Shown: positions 24,191 through 32,445 of the stretch, one piece after another
How the letters are laid out: every line of letters starts with the position of its first letter
How positions within the stretch are numbered: the stretch's first letter is position 1
Origin: Ichthyophis bannanicus
Taxonomy: Eukaryota; Chordata; Amphibia; Gymnophiona; Ichthyophiidae
Length of the DNA stretch: 64,000 nt
NCBI GenBank assembly: GCA_033557465.1
Contig: CM066031.1
Coordinates: 1,233,281,312 to 1,233,345,311 of the forward strand
Reading direction: 5' to 3'
Notes under the pieces: generated by a model
The model's database searches: none
What the model saw: the letters and a program-made list of their open reading frames with translations, nothing else
Told to the model about the DNA's origin: nothing
Made by a program: the position numbers and the translations under genes

Positions 24191-24702
24191 TTCAAATCTT
24201 GGCTTAATTGAGATTTGAACTTTTTAAATGACTTTCCAGTCCGAATTCAAAGGATATGTTATTTCACAGTGAAGAAACCAATGCATGGAAATATGAGCAT
24301 CTGAGAATCTCTAGCTCAGTGTTTGTCAACCTGTGGGTCGCGACCCCCACAGGGGTCGCCACAGGATTTAGCAGGGGTCGTCTCACTCTGCCAAGTTACA
24401 ATTTTTTTTTAAAAAAGCGCACAAGTTGCTGCCGAGTCTGCTTCTCGGCAGCGGCACACTCACTGCCTCCCTTCTAATGCAGCTGCGGCTCCCTATCTCT
24501 TAGGGAACCACGGCTATGCCTGTAAAACCATTGCGGAGCCTTCCTCTGTCTCTCGACGGGCTCTGTGCAGCATTGTCCCACCTCCAAAGGAAGTTTACCA
24601 CAGAACCCATTTAGAGACAGAAAGGCTCCGCAACGGCTTCACAGGCACAGCCGCGGTTCCCTAGGAGACAGCGAGCCGCGGCTGCAGAAAAAGGAGGCAG
24701 AC

Positions 24703-24830
24703 ATGGGGAGGAGGGGGCTGACATGGACAGAGAGGGGGCTGACATGGAGGGAGGGAGGGGGCTGATATGGATGGATGGATGGAACGAGGGGGGCTGACAT
24801 GGAGGGAGGGAGGGGGCTGACATGGACAAA
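24703..24830 (+). repeat. Short tandem repeat of a GGGGGCTGACATGG unit
   Basis: The motif gggggctgacatgg recurs several times with spacers of gagggagg or atggatgg type. It forms the start of the repetitive core of the hAT element. Confidence 0.7.
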
Positions 24831-24904
24831 AGGGGGAGACAGGGGGACATACTGGACAGACGGGATAAATGCTGGACAGAGGGTAGAGACAGTGTGGGTT
24901 AGGA

Positions 24905-25480
24905 TTATAAGGGCTGATGGGGGAGCTAGCACTGGTATTGGGCAGATGGGGGGCTAGGACTGGTAATGGGTTGATTAGGGAAGGCTAGGACTGGGAATGG
25001 ACTGATCAAGGGGGGGGTTGGGACTGGTAATGGGCTTATAGGGGGGTAGGACTGGTAATGGACTAATGGGGGGCTAGCATTGGAAATGAGCTGATCGGTG
25101 AGGTTAGGACTGGAAATGGGCTGATTAGAAGAGGCTAGGACTGGTAATGGGCTGATGGGGGGGGGGGGTAGGACTGGTAATGGGCTGATTAGGGGAGCCT
25201 AGTACTGGAAATGAGTTGATTAGGGGAGGCTAGGATTAGTAATGGGCTGATGGGGTGGGGTATGACTGGTAATGGACTGATGGGAAGCTAGCATTGGAAA
25301 TGAGCTGATTGGGGGGCTATGACTGGAAATGGGCTGATTAGTGGAGGCTAGGACTGGTAATGAGCTGATGGGGGGGGGGGTGGAACTGGTATTGGCTGAT
25401 TAGGGGAGGCTAGCACTGGTAATGGGGTTGAGTGGGGACTAGCACTGGAAGTGAGCTGATTGGGGGGCTTCAACTGGGCT
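24905..25480 (+). repeat. Minisatellite of about 30 bp per unit
   Basis: Around 18 units follow the pattern ctaggactggtaatgggctgat plus a G-rich spacer of variable length. Units differ by substitutions and by the length of the G run. Degenerate units continue to about 25775. The array lies wholly inside the hAT element. Confidence 0.85.
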
Positions 25481-26269
25481 GATTGTGGGGAGGGGAGGAT
25501 AGAGCTGCTGGCCCTGGAAGAAAACTGGGGGCTAAGGCTACAAATGGACTGATACGAGGGGATGGGAGAATGGAACTGGAAGGGAGTGGATCTGAGAGGG
25601 GCTGCCATGGTATTTGTACTAGAAGGGACTGGTCAGTGGGGAAGGAGGGGGACTGGAAGGGAATGGACACCAGTGGCAGTCATGGGAATGCAAGTTGACA
25701 TTGAAAGGTACTGGGAGTGAGGACTGGAAAGGGGCTGATACTGGGGAGGGTTACTGGGACTGGAAATAGGCTGATGGAAAGAAGTGAAGAAAACAAAAGA
25801 AGAGATAAGAAATGGCAGATGGACCATAGACCACAGAAAGAGAGCTAAGAGAAGACAGGAAAGCAGAAGCCTCAGATTGGGACCAGCATGATCAGAGAAT
25901 AAATTGGTCAGACAACAAAGGTAGAAAAAATAATTTTATTTCATATTAGTGATTTGACTACAAAATCATAATAATTTTGAAACCAAATATTGTTACTTGT
26001 TGGGATTAATTATTGTGGTTTAAATAAGTACATTTTATAAATAAAAACATAATGCAAAGGCCTATAATATATTAATAATTCAACAAATGATTACAGTGAC
26101 AATGCGTTAACGGTAAAGGAAGAGAGACACATTTGATTTTATCATTGGGGGTCATCACAAGTTGACCAATGATAAAAGGGGTCACGGTACAAAAAAGGTT
26201 GAGAACCACTGCTCTAGCTGGACTTTACAGTGCAAGGCTATTGCGACATAGTTTTGTTGTAAGGATTGA

Positions 26270-26625
26270 AGGATCGCCCCTCCTGTTCCCCCCACCAAAG
26301 CTCAATTGGGGCGCAACAGGCAGCATTTAAAAGGACTGGACCCGGCAGGTAACTGCCTCTCTCCCCAACACCACGCTGCCGATCGGATATCGGGGGAGGA
26401 AGTGAGAGCTGCTCGCCCCTCCCGCTCCCCCCACCAAGGCCCAATCGGGACGCAACAGGCAGCATTTAAAAGGACTGGCCCCGGCAGGTAACTGCCTCTC
26501 TCCCCAACACCACGCTGCCGATCGGATATCGGAGGAGGAGGTGAGAGCTGCTCGCTCCTCCCGCTCCCCCCACCAAGGCCCAATTGGGACGCAACAGGCA
26601 GCATTTAAACAACCGGAACCGGCAG
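26270..26625 (+). repeat. 139-bp tandem repeat, about 2.6 units
   Basis: The phrase cagcatttaa occurs at 26321, 26460 and 26599, exactly 139 bp apart. The rest of each unit (gccgatcggatatcgg, ccaccaaggcccaat) is nearly identical. The unit is GC-rich; minus-strand frames here are translations of the repeat. Confidence 0.9.
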
Positions 26626-26810
26626 GCGTGGCCGCGCCTAAGGGGCCGCGCTTAAGGGCCACGCCAAAGGGCCCTTTGTAAATGTAATGTAAAGGAAAAA
26701 GACAAAAGGATCCAATCTAGCCTCCATGACCCCAACGAAACATGAGCGCTGACGGTCACTCCTCCTCCACTGACTCATTCTCCACATCACCATGTAAGCA
26801 TACTCTATAT

Positions 26811-26814
26811 GTAT
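26811..26814. repeat. Target site duplication GTAT (left)
   Basis: GTAT directly precedes the outer LTR end at 26815 and is repeated at 33535-33538 directly after the other outer end. Confidence 0.85.
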
Positions 26815-26981
26815 TGTCACACCCTCATCGGGCCCCTCCGGTGGAGACTGGTATTACAGCTTAACACCTTTTCTTGGCTCTCTATATGTTATAGATAGCC
26901 CTGCCTGGCCCTCTGTGGGTGGTAGTTGTACCGTCTTCTTGTAATCACTCAAACACACAGTTCACACTTTAAATCAAGGGC

Positions 26982-26987
26982 TTTATT
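26982..26987 (-). terminator. LTR poly(A) signal (3' LTR)
   Basis: AATAAA on the minus strand, about 250 nt downstream of the TATA-like site of the same LTR. This is the copy that would be used for 3' end formation. Confidence 0.6.
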
Positions 26988-27225
26988 CCCCGTCCAATGA
27001 GGTATTCTTTTTCTTGAAGAACAAAATAATCAAAAGCCACTCTGGCAAATAACAGAAGCAAACATTGAACAAAAATGCTTTCCTCAGCTTTTAACTTTTT
27101 AACAAAAGAAAAACAGTTCTCTTCATGAGCACTTAATCCTTTTCTTTTGCTGATATAAATCAATCAGGATTCACTTTAAACCAAGCAACTTCTGCCAGTT
27201 ACTGTGTTGCTGTTTAAACCTTCCT

Positions 27226-27240
27226 TGTACATATATTTTC
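27226..27240 (-). promoter_or_regulatory. TATA-like box of the LTR promoter
   Basis: The minus strand reads gaaaatatatgtac directly after the stop codon of the LTR frame. The placement between the end of the coding U3 and the poly(A) signal fits a promoter. It is present identically in the 5' LTR at about 32431-32445. Confidence 0.4.
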
Positions 27241-28245
27241 TTATCTCAATGAAAACTCTTCCTCTTCAGTTGTCACTAACGAGCATTCCATGGGTTCAGT
27301 GTTATCTGGTACATTAGAAATATCATATGGCATTAAAGGATAACCATTTGTACCTACGTTTTCTGTAGCAGCTGTCCTGCCGAGCTCACTCTGGTTAATC
27401 ACGTCAGCTACGTGACTGCTTCCTGGCTTTAGGCTAAAACACTGCTGGGTATTACCGTATACTCTGGATAATGGCTTGTAAGAGCACTCCTCCTGTGTAA
27501 AGCTATGAGGTAACTGCCCATAAACACTGGTATTAGAGTCAAACAGCTTGTGTCCTGCCTTGAATGGGTTAAAGGCTAATTCCTCTGATACAGCTGTGGG
27601 AGTTTTCAGTGCTGACAACGGCACTCGAGAGAAGTCTGAGCATTTAAAGTTGCTAGCAGAATTATAAGGTAAGAGACCTTCCTTTCTCTTGTAACTGCCC
27701 GTACAAGGAAAGAAGTTGTTTCCTTTTCCCTTTATCTCTGCTCTAGGCTGGCTTCTTCTATTAATCCTGGACTTAGCCCATTCGGGTGTAAAACAGTCCT
27801 GTTCCACTTTGAATGCCTTGCTTCCTGCAACAGGATTCCTCCCTCTTCTCTTCTGGCTTTCACACACACACTCTGTGTTCAACAGCTGATCTCCACACGT
27901 ACTCACATAGTCCTGAGACTCATTCAAGCTGTCCTCTGGTATATGTTGCTGACACTCTCTCTCATTTCCTTCCTTCCACCAACTTTGGTCCTGGAGATGA
28001 GATTGGCTTATAGTGTTTCTTTCTCTTTCCCTCCGTTCCCACGACTGAGGTTGTTGCTTCCACCTCTGTCCGTGCTCACTCTCCCTCACTGCTTGTGAGT
28101 GTGCCTTATGTATCTGTCCCCGGGTTCCACCCCTTCTCAGCTGATCCCTATCAGGTAAATCAACCTCCATTCTCATGCTGGCTGGGTGTGTCTTTTTACC
28201 CTTTTTCCACGTGTGCTGTGGTTGCTCATAGTAACTATTTGACAT
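27241..28245 (-). CDS. LTR-encoded protein of unknown function (3' LTR copy)
   Basis: A frame of 334 codons lies wholly inside the U3 part of the LTR. The product is very hydrophilic, rich in Ser, Gln, Glu, Lys and Arg, with an acidic end (TTEEEEFSLR) and a few Cys. I see no signal peptide, membrane segment or integrase motif (no HHCC zinc module, no D,D-35-E). The copy in the 5' LTR differs by one amino acid (Asn to Ser) and one silent base. In this copy a 2-nt deletion upstream separates it from the pol frame, so translation would have to start at MSNSYYEQ. The gene could be an accessory protein or a polyprotein tail. A fortuitous frame is unlikely at this length but not excluded. Confidence 0.6.
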   Translation of the reverse strand: MSNSYYEQPQHTWKKGKKTHPASMRMEVDLPDRDQLRRGGTRGQIHKAHSQAVRESEHGQRWKQQPQSWERRERERNTISQSHLQDQSWWKEGNERECQQHIPEDSLNESQDYVSTCGDQLLNTECVCESQKRRGRNPVAGSKAFKVEQDCFTPEWAKSRINRRSQPRAEIKGKGNNFFPCTGSYKRKEGLLPYNSASNFKCSDFSRVPLSALKTPTAVSEELAFNPFKAGHKLFDSNTSVYGQLPHSFTQEECSYKPLSRVYGNTQQCFSLKPGSSHVADVINQSELGRTAATENVGTNGYPLMPYDISNVPDNTEPMECSLVTTEEEEFSLR

Positions 28246-31200
28246 GTTTGTTTACCTCATCAGGTTCTGCCTGATTTTCTCCGTTAATCTCCATTTCCTC
28301 TGGGTCCCCTGGGTTTACCTTGTGACACATTCCCCCCCTTAAAACATTACTTGCTGCCGCCATTTCAGGTGGACAGCATGTAATTCGTGAGAGCGCGTCC
28401 GCGTTACCATGCAGTTTTCCCGCTCGATGTTGAACCTTGAAATGAAAAGCCTGCAGAGCCAAATGCCACCGGGTTAGTCTGGCATTGTTATTTTTCATCT
28501 GATGTAGCCATTTTAATGGGGCATGATCAGTTATTAATATGAATTGCCTCCCAGTGAGATAAAAACGAAAAGCTTCAATAGCCCACTTAATAGCCAGGCA
28601 TTCTCTCTCTATTGTAGCATAGTTCCTTTCCGCGGGAGAGAGCTTCCTACTGAGATAGGCCACAGGATGCTCGCTGCCCTCGAATATCTGGGACATCACC
28701 GCCCCTAACCCCGTGTCTGACGCGTCAGTTTGTAGTATAAAGGGCAGGTTAAAATCAATGCCTCGTAAGATCGGGGCGTTACACAATTTCTCTTTAAGGG
28801 TCCTAAATGCTATCTCTGCCTCGGGAGTCCACCTAACCTTATTTGGCGCATTTTTCTTTAACATCTCGGTAAAGAGAAGGCTTTCTTCCGCAAAGTGAGG
28901 TATGAAGCGGCGATAATAACCTAATAATCCTAGGAAACTCCTCACTTGTTTTTTGGTACTGGGCCTAGGGAATTCCTGCACGCTTTTTATTTTACTGGCC
29001 AATGGCTTTACCACGCCTCGTCCGATCATGTGGCCTAGATATTTAGCCTCCTCCGTGGCGAACATACATTTGTCCGGATTAAGTGTGAGGCCTGCCCTTC
29101 TGAAAGCTCTGAGAACCGCCTCAACCCTAGTAAGGTGTTGTGGCCATGTTGTGCTATAGATTACTACGTCGTCCATGTACGCAAGAGCGTATTCATGGTG
29201 TGGACGTAGAACCTGGTCTACCAGCCGTTGGCACGTGGCCGCGGCTCCATGTAACCCAAACGGCATTCGCCGAAATTGGTACAGTCCAATAGGCGTAGAA
29301 AATGCCGTTTTGGGTTTCGAATCCCTGGTCAATGGGATTTGCCAGTATCCTTTACTCATGTCTAATGTGGTTAAGTATTTCGCCTGCCCCAAACGATCTA
29401 GTAGGTCGTCTATCCGGGGCATGGGATACGCATCAAACTGCGAGATGTCATTGAGCTGTCGGAAGTCTATACAGAACCTTAAAGTTCCATTGGGTTTGGG
29501 TACCAGTACTATCGGACTGGACCATGGGCTCCTGGACTCCTCTATTATGCCTGTAGCGAGCATTTCCTTTACTTGGGCAATTACTTCTTGGGTTCTAGAC
29601 TCGGCCATTCTATATGGTCGTTGTCTTATAACCCGTCCAGGAGTCGTGATGATTTCGTGGGCTACAAGATGTGTTTCTCCGGGTAGGGTAGTTAATACGT
29701 CAGAGAATTTTACGAGTAACCGCATTAACTCCTGTTGTTGTTGAGGGGTTAAGTCCGTGCCCATCTTAGGAGAGGGTCTTTTAGCCCAATCCGCTATTTG
29801 GGGTCCTAAATCTTCTTCCAGCCTTTCCTCCCCTAAGGCCGTTAAGCTCTTTACCTCCCGCATCCCCGTGGAGCCAAATCCATTCTTCCCTCTTTCTGTG
29901 GATGATAAGGAGGGTACTTCCTCAACAATTGGGAACCCTACGCGCTCACAAATTAGCTGTGCCACTCGATCACCTGTATGTATTTTGAAATCTTTGTCCC
30001 CAAAATTAAATAGGAGGACCTTTACCGGGCCTCGATAATCCGGGTCAATAACTCCCGCACCCACATCTATCGAGTACCGTACCGCTAGACCCGATCTCGG
30101 AGCTATGCGGCCGTAACACCCTTCCGGCACTTTAACCTGAATGCCAGTGTCTATTAATGCCTTCCCACCTTTAACCACTACCGCGTTCTCTGCACTAAAG
30201 AGATCGTATCCCGCAGCTACTGCGGATGCTCTCTTTGGGCCCTTAGCATGTTCAGTAATTTTACAAAATTGTAGAGTAAACTTTGGCTTTACTGGCGTAG
30301 GCGATTCCCGGGCCTGTGACTCCCTTTTTAGTGGTTTTCCAAAAAGTGGGCTGGGAATACTAGCTATTATAGCTTCTGCCTGTACTTCCTTAGCTGCTGA
30401 GGGACATGGTGTGGCTGCAGGGACCAATATTTCTTGTAAATCCTTCTCCATTTCTCGGCAGAAGGGAAGCCAGTCCCGCCCAAGGACAACCGCATATGGT
30501 AAGTTGGGTACCACTGCTATCAGCATTTGGTGGATGGCCCCTAAACCCTGTATGCCTACCTCATACAATGGATAGTGGGACGCTTCTCCATGAATGCATC
30601 GTATGCGCACTTGACCCTCTACTTGATTCGAGGGGAATGACCGATGCTTCTCTATGATACTCCAAAAATCTTGCGAGATCATACTTTGATCCGCCCCTGA
30701 ATCAAGTAGAGCTAAGACCAGTACTCCCTCCACCCGAACCATTTGAACAAATCCCTCAGGTATTGGTTCCTCCTTTTCTATTACAAGGGCCGTCTTAACC
30801 TTACATTCTCCTCGAATGTGTCCAGGCTTTCCACATTTGTAACATTTCTTAATGTTTGTGGAGGAAACCTCTTTGGCCATATTACCACTAGGTGCCTCAA
30901 TTCTTTCATACCTCTTCCATTCATCTGATTCATCCATACCTGCTACTTTTAAAAGGTTTACCCTGGATGTATCAGTTCTCTTAGCTTCCCTGAATACTTC
31001 AGCCATCCTAGTTGCTTCCTCCATATTGGAGCAATTCTGTAACGTAAGAAACGTTTTCATCTCTGGGGTTACTGCCAACAAGAACTGTTCTAGAATAATT
31101 TCGTCTAGAATTGATTCTACTGGTTTTCCCTCTGGATCTAACCATTTATAGGCAAGATTCCTAAGCCTTTGATACAATGCTTTCGGGGTTTCAGTTATAT

Positions 31201-31672
31201 GCATGTGTGCCTCTCTAAACAATCGCCTATAATGCCTAGGTGAAAGGCCTAGTCTGTCTTTTACAGCCCTTTTAATTTCTACATAATTATTAGCCAGGCT
31301 GGCCGGCATAGCTTTAAATGCAGACAAAGCTTCACCGCTTAGGGTCATTGCAAACCGCATTGCCCATTGCTCAGATGGCCATTGGAGATTACTAGCAATC
31401 CTCTCAAAAGCTTCTATAAAATCATCCGGATTGTCCTCCGGTTTTAACTGTCCCAAAGACAAAGCAAAGTTAGTGTTCATCTCTACTTGCGGTATTGATG
31501 TAGTACGTGTTACTTCTTCACCAGTTTTTTTCAGCAGAGCGTCCACAGCTTCTAATAGCGGCCTTTGCTGCTCCCTCGCAGAAGCTATGTATTGCTCCTG
31601 TAAATGCTGCACCATTCGGGCTTGCTTGTCCCACTGTTCAGCTATCCACGACATCACGTCCTGTGGTTCCAT
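28235..31672 (-). CDS. gag-pol: Gag-protease-dUTPase-RT-RNase H polyprotein
   Basis: An intact frame of 1145 codons. I place the start at 31672 (MEPQDVMSW), in good Kozak context (aagATGg) and 18 nt after a splice-acceptor-like site; the frame is open 17 codons further upstream. Domains in order: a SCAN-like capsid part (about 147-226, ALYQRLRNLAYKWL...ILEQFLLAV-like), a CX2CX4HX4C zinc knuckle (277-290), and a retropepsin active site LLDSGAD (Asp 324). Next comes a trimeric-type dUTPase with all five motifs (AGYDLFS about 488, APRSGLA about 524, GAGVIDPDYRG, GDRVAQLI about 567, GKNGFGSTG about 595). The reverse transcriptase follows (LDMSKGYWQ, then YMDD 832-835), and then RNase H (QTDAS, ERECLAIKW, ITDHAP, HGNADALSR). 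No integrase follows: 16 codons after HGNADALSR the frame enters the 3' LTR, where it stops at 28237-28235. Confidence 0.95.
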   Translation of the reverse strand: MEPQDVMSWIAEQWDKQARMVQHLQEQYIASAREQQRPLLEAVDALLKKTGEEVTRTTSIPQVEMNTNFALSLGQLKPEDNPDDFIEAFERIASNLQWPSEQWAMRFAMTLSGEALSAFKAMPASLANNYVEIKRAVKDRLGLSPRHYRRLFREAHMHITETPKALYQRLRNLAYKWLDPEGKPVESILDEIILEQFLLAVTPEMKTFLTLQNCSNMEEATRMAEVFREAKRTDTSRVNLLKVAGMDESDEWKRYERIEAPSGNMAKEVSSTNIKKCYKCGKPGHIRGECKVKTALVIEKEEPIPEGFVQMVRVEGVLVLALLDSGADQSMISQDFWSIIEKHRSFPSNQVEGQVRIRCIHGEASHYPLYEVGIQGLGAIHQMLIAVVPNLPYAVVLGRDWLPFCREMEKDLQEILVPAATPCPSAAKEVQAEAIIASIPSPLFGKPLKRESQARESPTPVKPKFTLQFCKITEHAKGPKRASAVAAGYDLFSAENAVVVKGGKALIDTGIQVKVPEGCYGRIAPRSGLAVRYSIDVGAGVIDPDYRGPVKVLLFNFGDKDFKIHTGDRVAQLICERVGFPIVEEVPSLSSTERGKNGFGSTGMREVKSLTALGEERLEEDLGPQIADWAKRPSPKMGTDLTPQQQQELMRLLVKFSDVLTTLPGETHLVAHEIITTPGRVIRQRPYRMAESRTQEVIAQVKEMLATGIIEESRSPWSSPIVLVPKPNGTLRFCIDFRQLNDISQFDAYPMPRIDDLLDRLGQAKYLTTLDMSKGYWQIPLTRDSKPKTAFSTPIGLYQFRRMPFGLHGAAATCQRLVDQVLRPHHEYALAYMDDVVIYSTTWPQHLTRVEAVLRAFRRAGLTLNPDKCMFATEEAKYLGHMIGRGVVKPLASKIKSVQEFPRPSTKKQVRSFLGLLGYYRRFIPHFAEESLLFTEMLKKNAPNKVRWTPEAEIAFRTLKEKLCNAPILRGIDFNLPFILQTDASDTGLGAVMSQIFEGSEHPVAYLSRKLSPAERNYATIERECLAIKWAIEAFRFYLTGRQFILITDHAPLKWLHQMKNNNARLTRWHLALQAFHFKVQHRAGKLHGNADALSRITCCPPEMAAASNVLRGGMCHKVNPGDPEEMEINGENQAEPDEVNKHVK
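28328..28344 (-). promoter_or_regulatory. Polypurine tract
   Basis: The minus strand reads ttttaaggggggg followed by aatg and then the LTR start TGTCACA. A purine run touching the 3' LTR is the normal primer for plus-strand DNA synthesis. It also encodes codons of the pol frame. Confidence 0.8.
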
Positions 31673-31690
31673 CTTCTCCAGACGCTGTTC

Positions 31691-31818
31691 CTGTAAGAAA
31701 AAGAAAAGAGAAAGGCCCACCAAGTGCGGTATCTTTTATACAGGACTTTACTCTAAACTAGAGCGCCCCCTCTTCCTTCACAGGATATCCTATCCCAGTC
31801 TACACAGGCTACTATTAC
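31691..31818 (-). other. Candidate intron in the gypsy leader
   Basis: The minus strand has a donor-like AAG/GTAATA at 31818 and, 128 nt further, a strong polypyrimidine tract with CTTACAG ending at 31691. The gag start codon follows 18 nt later. Splicing would shorten the leader and would not change the protein. Confidence 0.35.
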
Positions 31819-31995
31819 CTTAGTCTCCTGGCAGACTCAAGCATGTGAGAAAAGGGTCTTTTCCAGTCCTCTGGCCGACCTGCCAGCGAATATTCCACTG
31901 CACTTGTCTTGTGATGCCAATATTCTCCTTCCTTTAGGCAATGTCTTTTTGTTTCTTCTGTTCCAAAAATATTTTTGCCTCCCCAAAAAAAAAAT

Positions 31996-32013
31996 ATCCT
32001 CACTCCTACGCCA
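31996..32013 (-). promoter_or_regulatory. Candidate primer-binding site
   Basis: Six nt inside the 5' LTR boundary the minus strand reads TGGCGTAGGAGTGAGGAT. It begins with TGG as primer-binding sites do and resembles the complement of a tRNA-Leu 3' end apart from two mismatches and one missing base. The tRNA identity is tentative. Confidence 0.45.
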
Positions 32014-32186
32014 TTTTTATGTCACACCCTCATCGGGCCCCTCCGGTGGAGACTGGTATTACAGCTTAACACCTTTTCTTGGCTCTCTATATGTTATAGA
32101 TAGCCCTGCCTGGCCCTCTGTGGGTGGTAGTTGTACCGTCTTCTTGTAATCACTCAAACACACAGTTCACACTTTAAATCAAGGGC

Positions 32187-32192
32187 TTTATT
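32187..32192 (-). terminator. LTR poly(A) signal (5' LTR)
   Basis: AATAAA on the minus strand, the counterpart of 26982-26987 at an offset of 5205. Confidence 0.5.
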
Positions 32193-32445
32193 CCCCGTCC
32201 AATGAGGTATTCTTTTTCTTGAAGAACAAAATAATCAAAAGCCACTCTGGCAAATAACAGAAGCAAACATTGAACAAAAATGCTTTCCTCAGCTTTTAAC
32301 TTTTTAACAAAAGAAAAACAGTTCTCTTCATGAGCACTTAATCCTTTTCTTTTGCTGATATAAATCAATCAGGATTCACTTTAAACCAAGCAACTTCTGC
32401 CAGTTACTGTGTTGCTGTTTAAACCTTCCTTGTACATATATTTTC

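Larger units (their letters stand above)
24317..26211 (+). mobile_element. SPIN-like non-autonomous hAT element with 8-bp target duplication
   Basis: The element starts CAGTGTTTGTCAACC and ends GGTTGAGAACCACTG. CTCTAGCT flanks it on both sides (24309-24316 and 26212-26219), an exact 8-bp duplication as made by hAT transposases. The first 360 bp match 19346-19718. The centre is a G-rich minisatellite, and the last 300 bp are AT-rich. No transposase is encoded; frames in the centre are products of the tandem repeat. Mobilisation in trans by a SPIN-type transposase is inferred from the ends. Confidence 0.85.
26815..28327 (-). repeat. 3' LTR of the gypsy element (1513 bp)
   Basis: Nearly identical to 32020-33534. 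Relative to transcription it starts with TGTCACAAGG at 28327, and most of its U3 part is an open frame (28245-27241). A TATA-like AAAATATATG follows the frame stop (about 27240-27228) and an AATAAA lies at 26987-26982. It lacks two T/A pairs at about 28245-28250 compared with the 5' LTR. Confidence 0.95.

Noticed and set aside
24611..24932. Pro/Ser-rich minus-strand frames in the hAT element (also 25348-25827) and in the 139-bp repeat (26238-26662)
   Set aside because: They are translations of tandem repeats.
24905..25480. Possible CRISPR-like array
   Set aside because: The units are contiguous, vary in every position and have no unique spacers. The genome is eukaryotic and the array lies in a hAT element.
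29175..29744. Open frame of 189 codons on the plus strand (also 30141-30575 and 31431-31823)
   Set aside because: They lie antisense to the intact gag-pol frame and have no domain. They are by-products of its codon pattern.
31815..32003. Short minus-strand leader frame before gag, considered as a spliced gag N-terminus
   Set aside because: Joining at the candidate donor and acceptor would be out of frame with gag, and the frame has no features.
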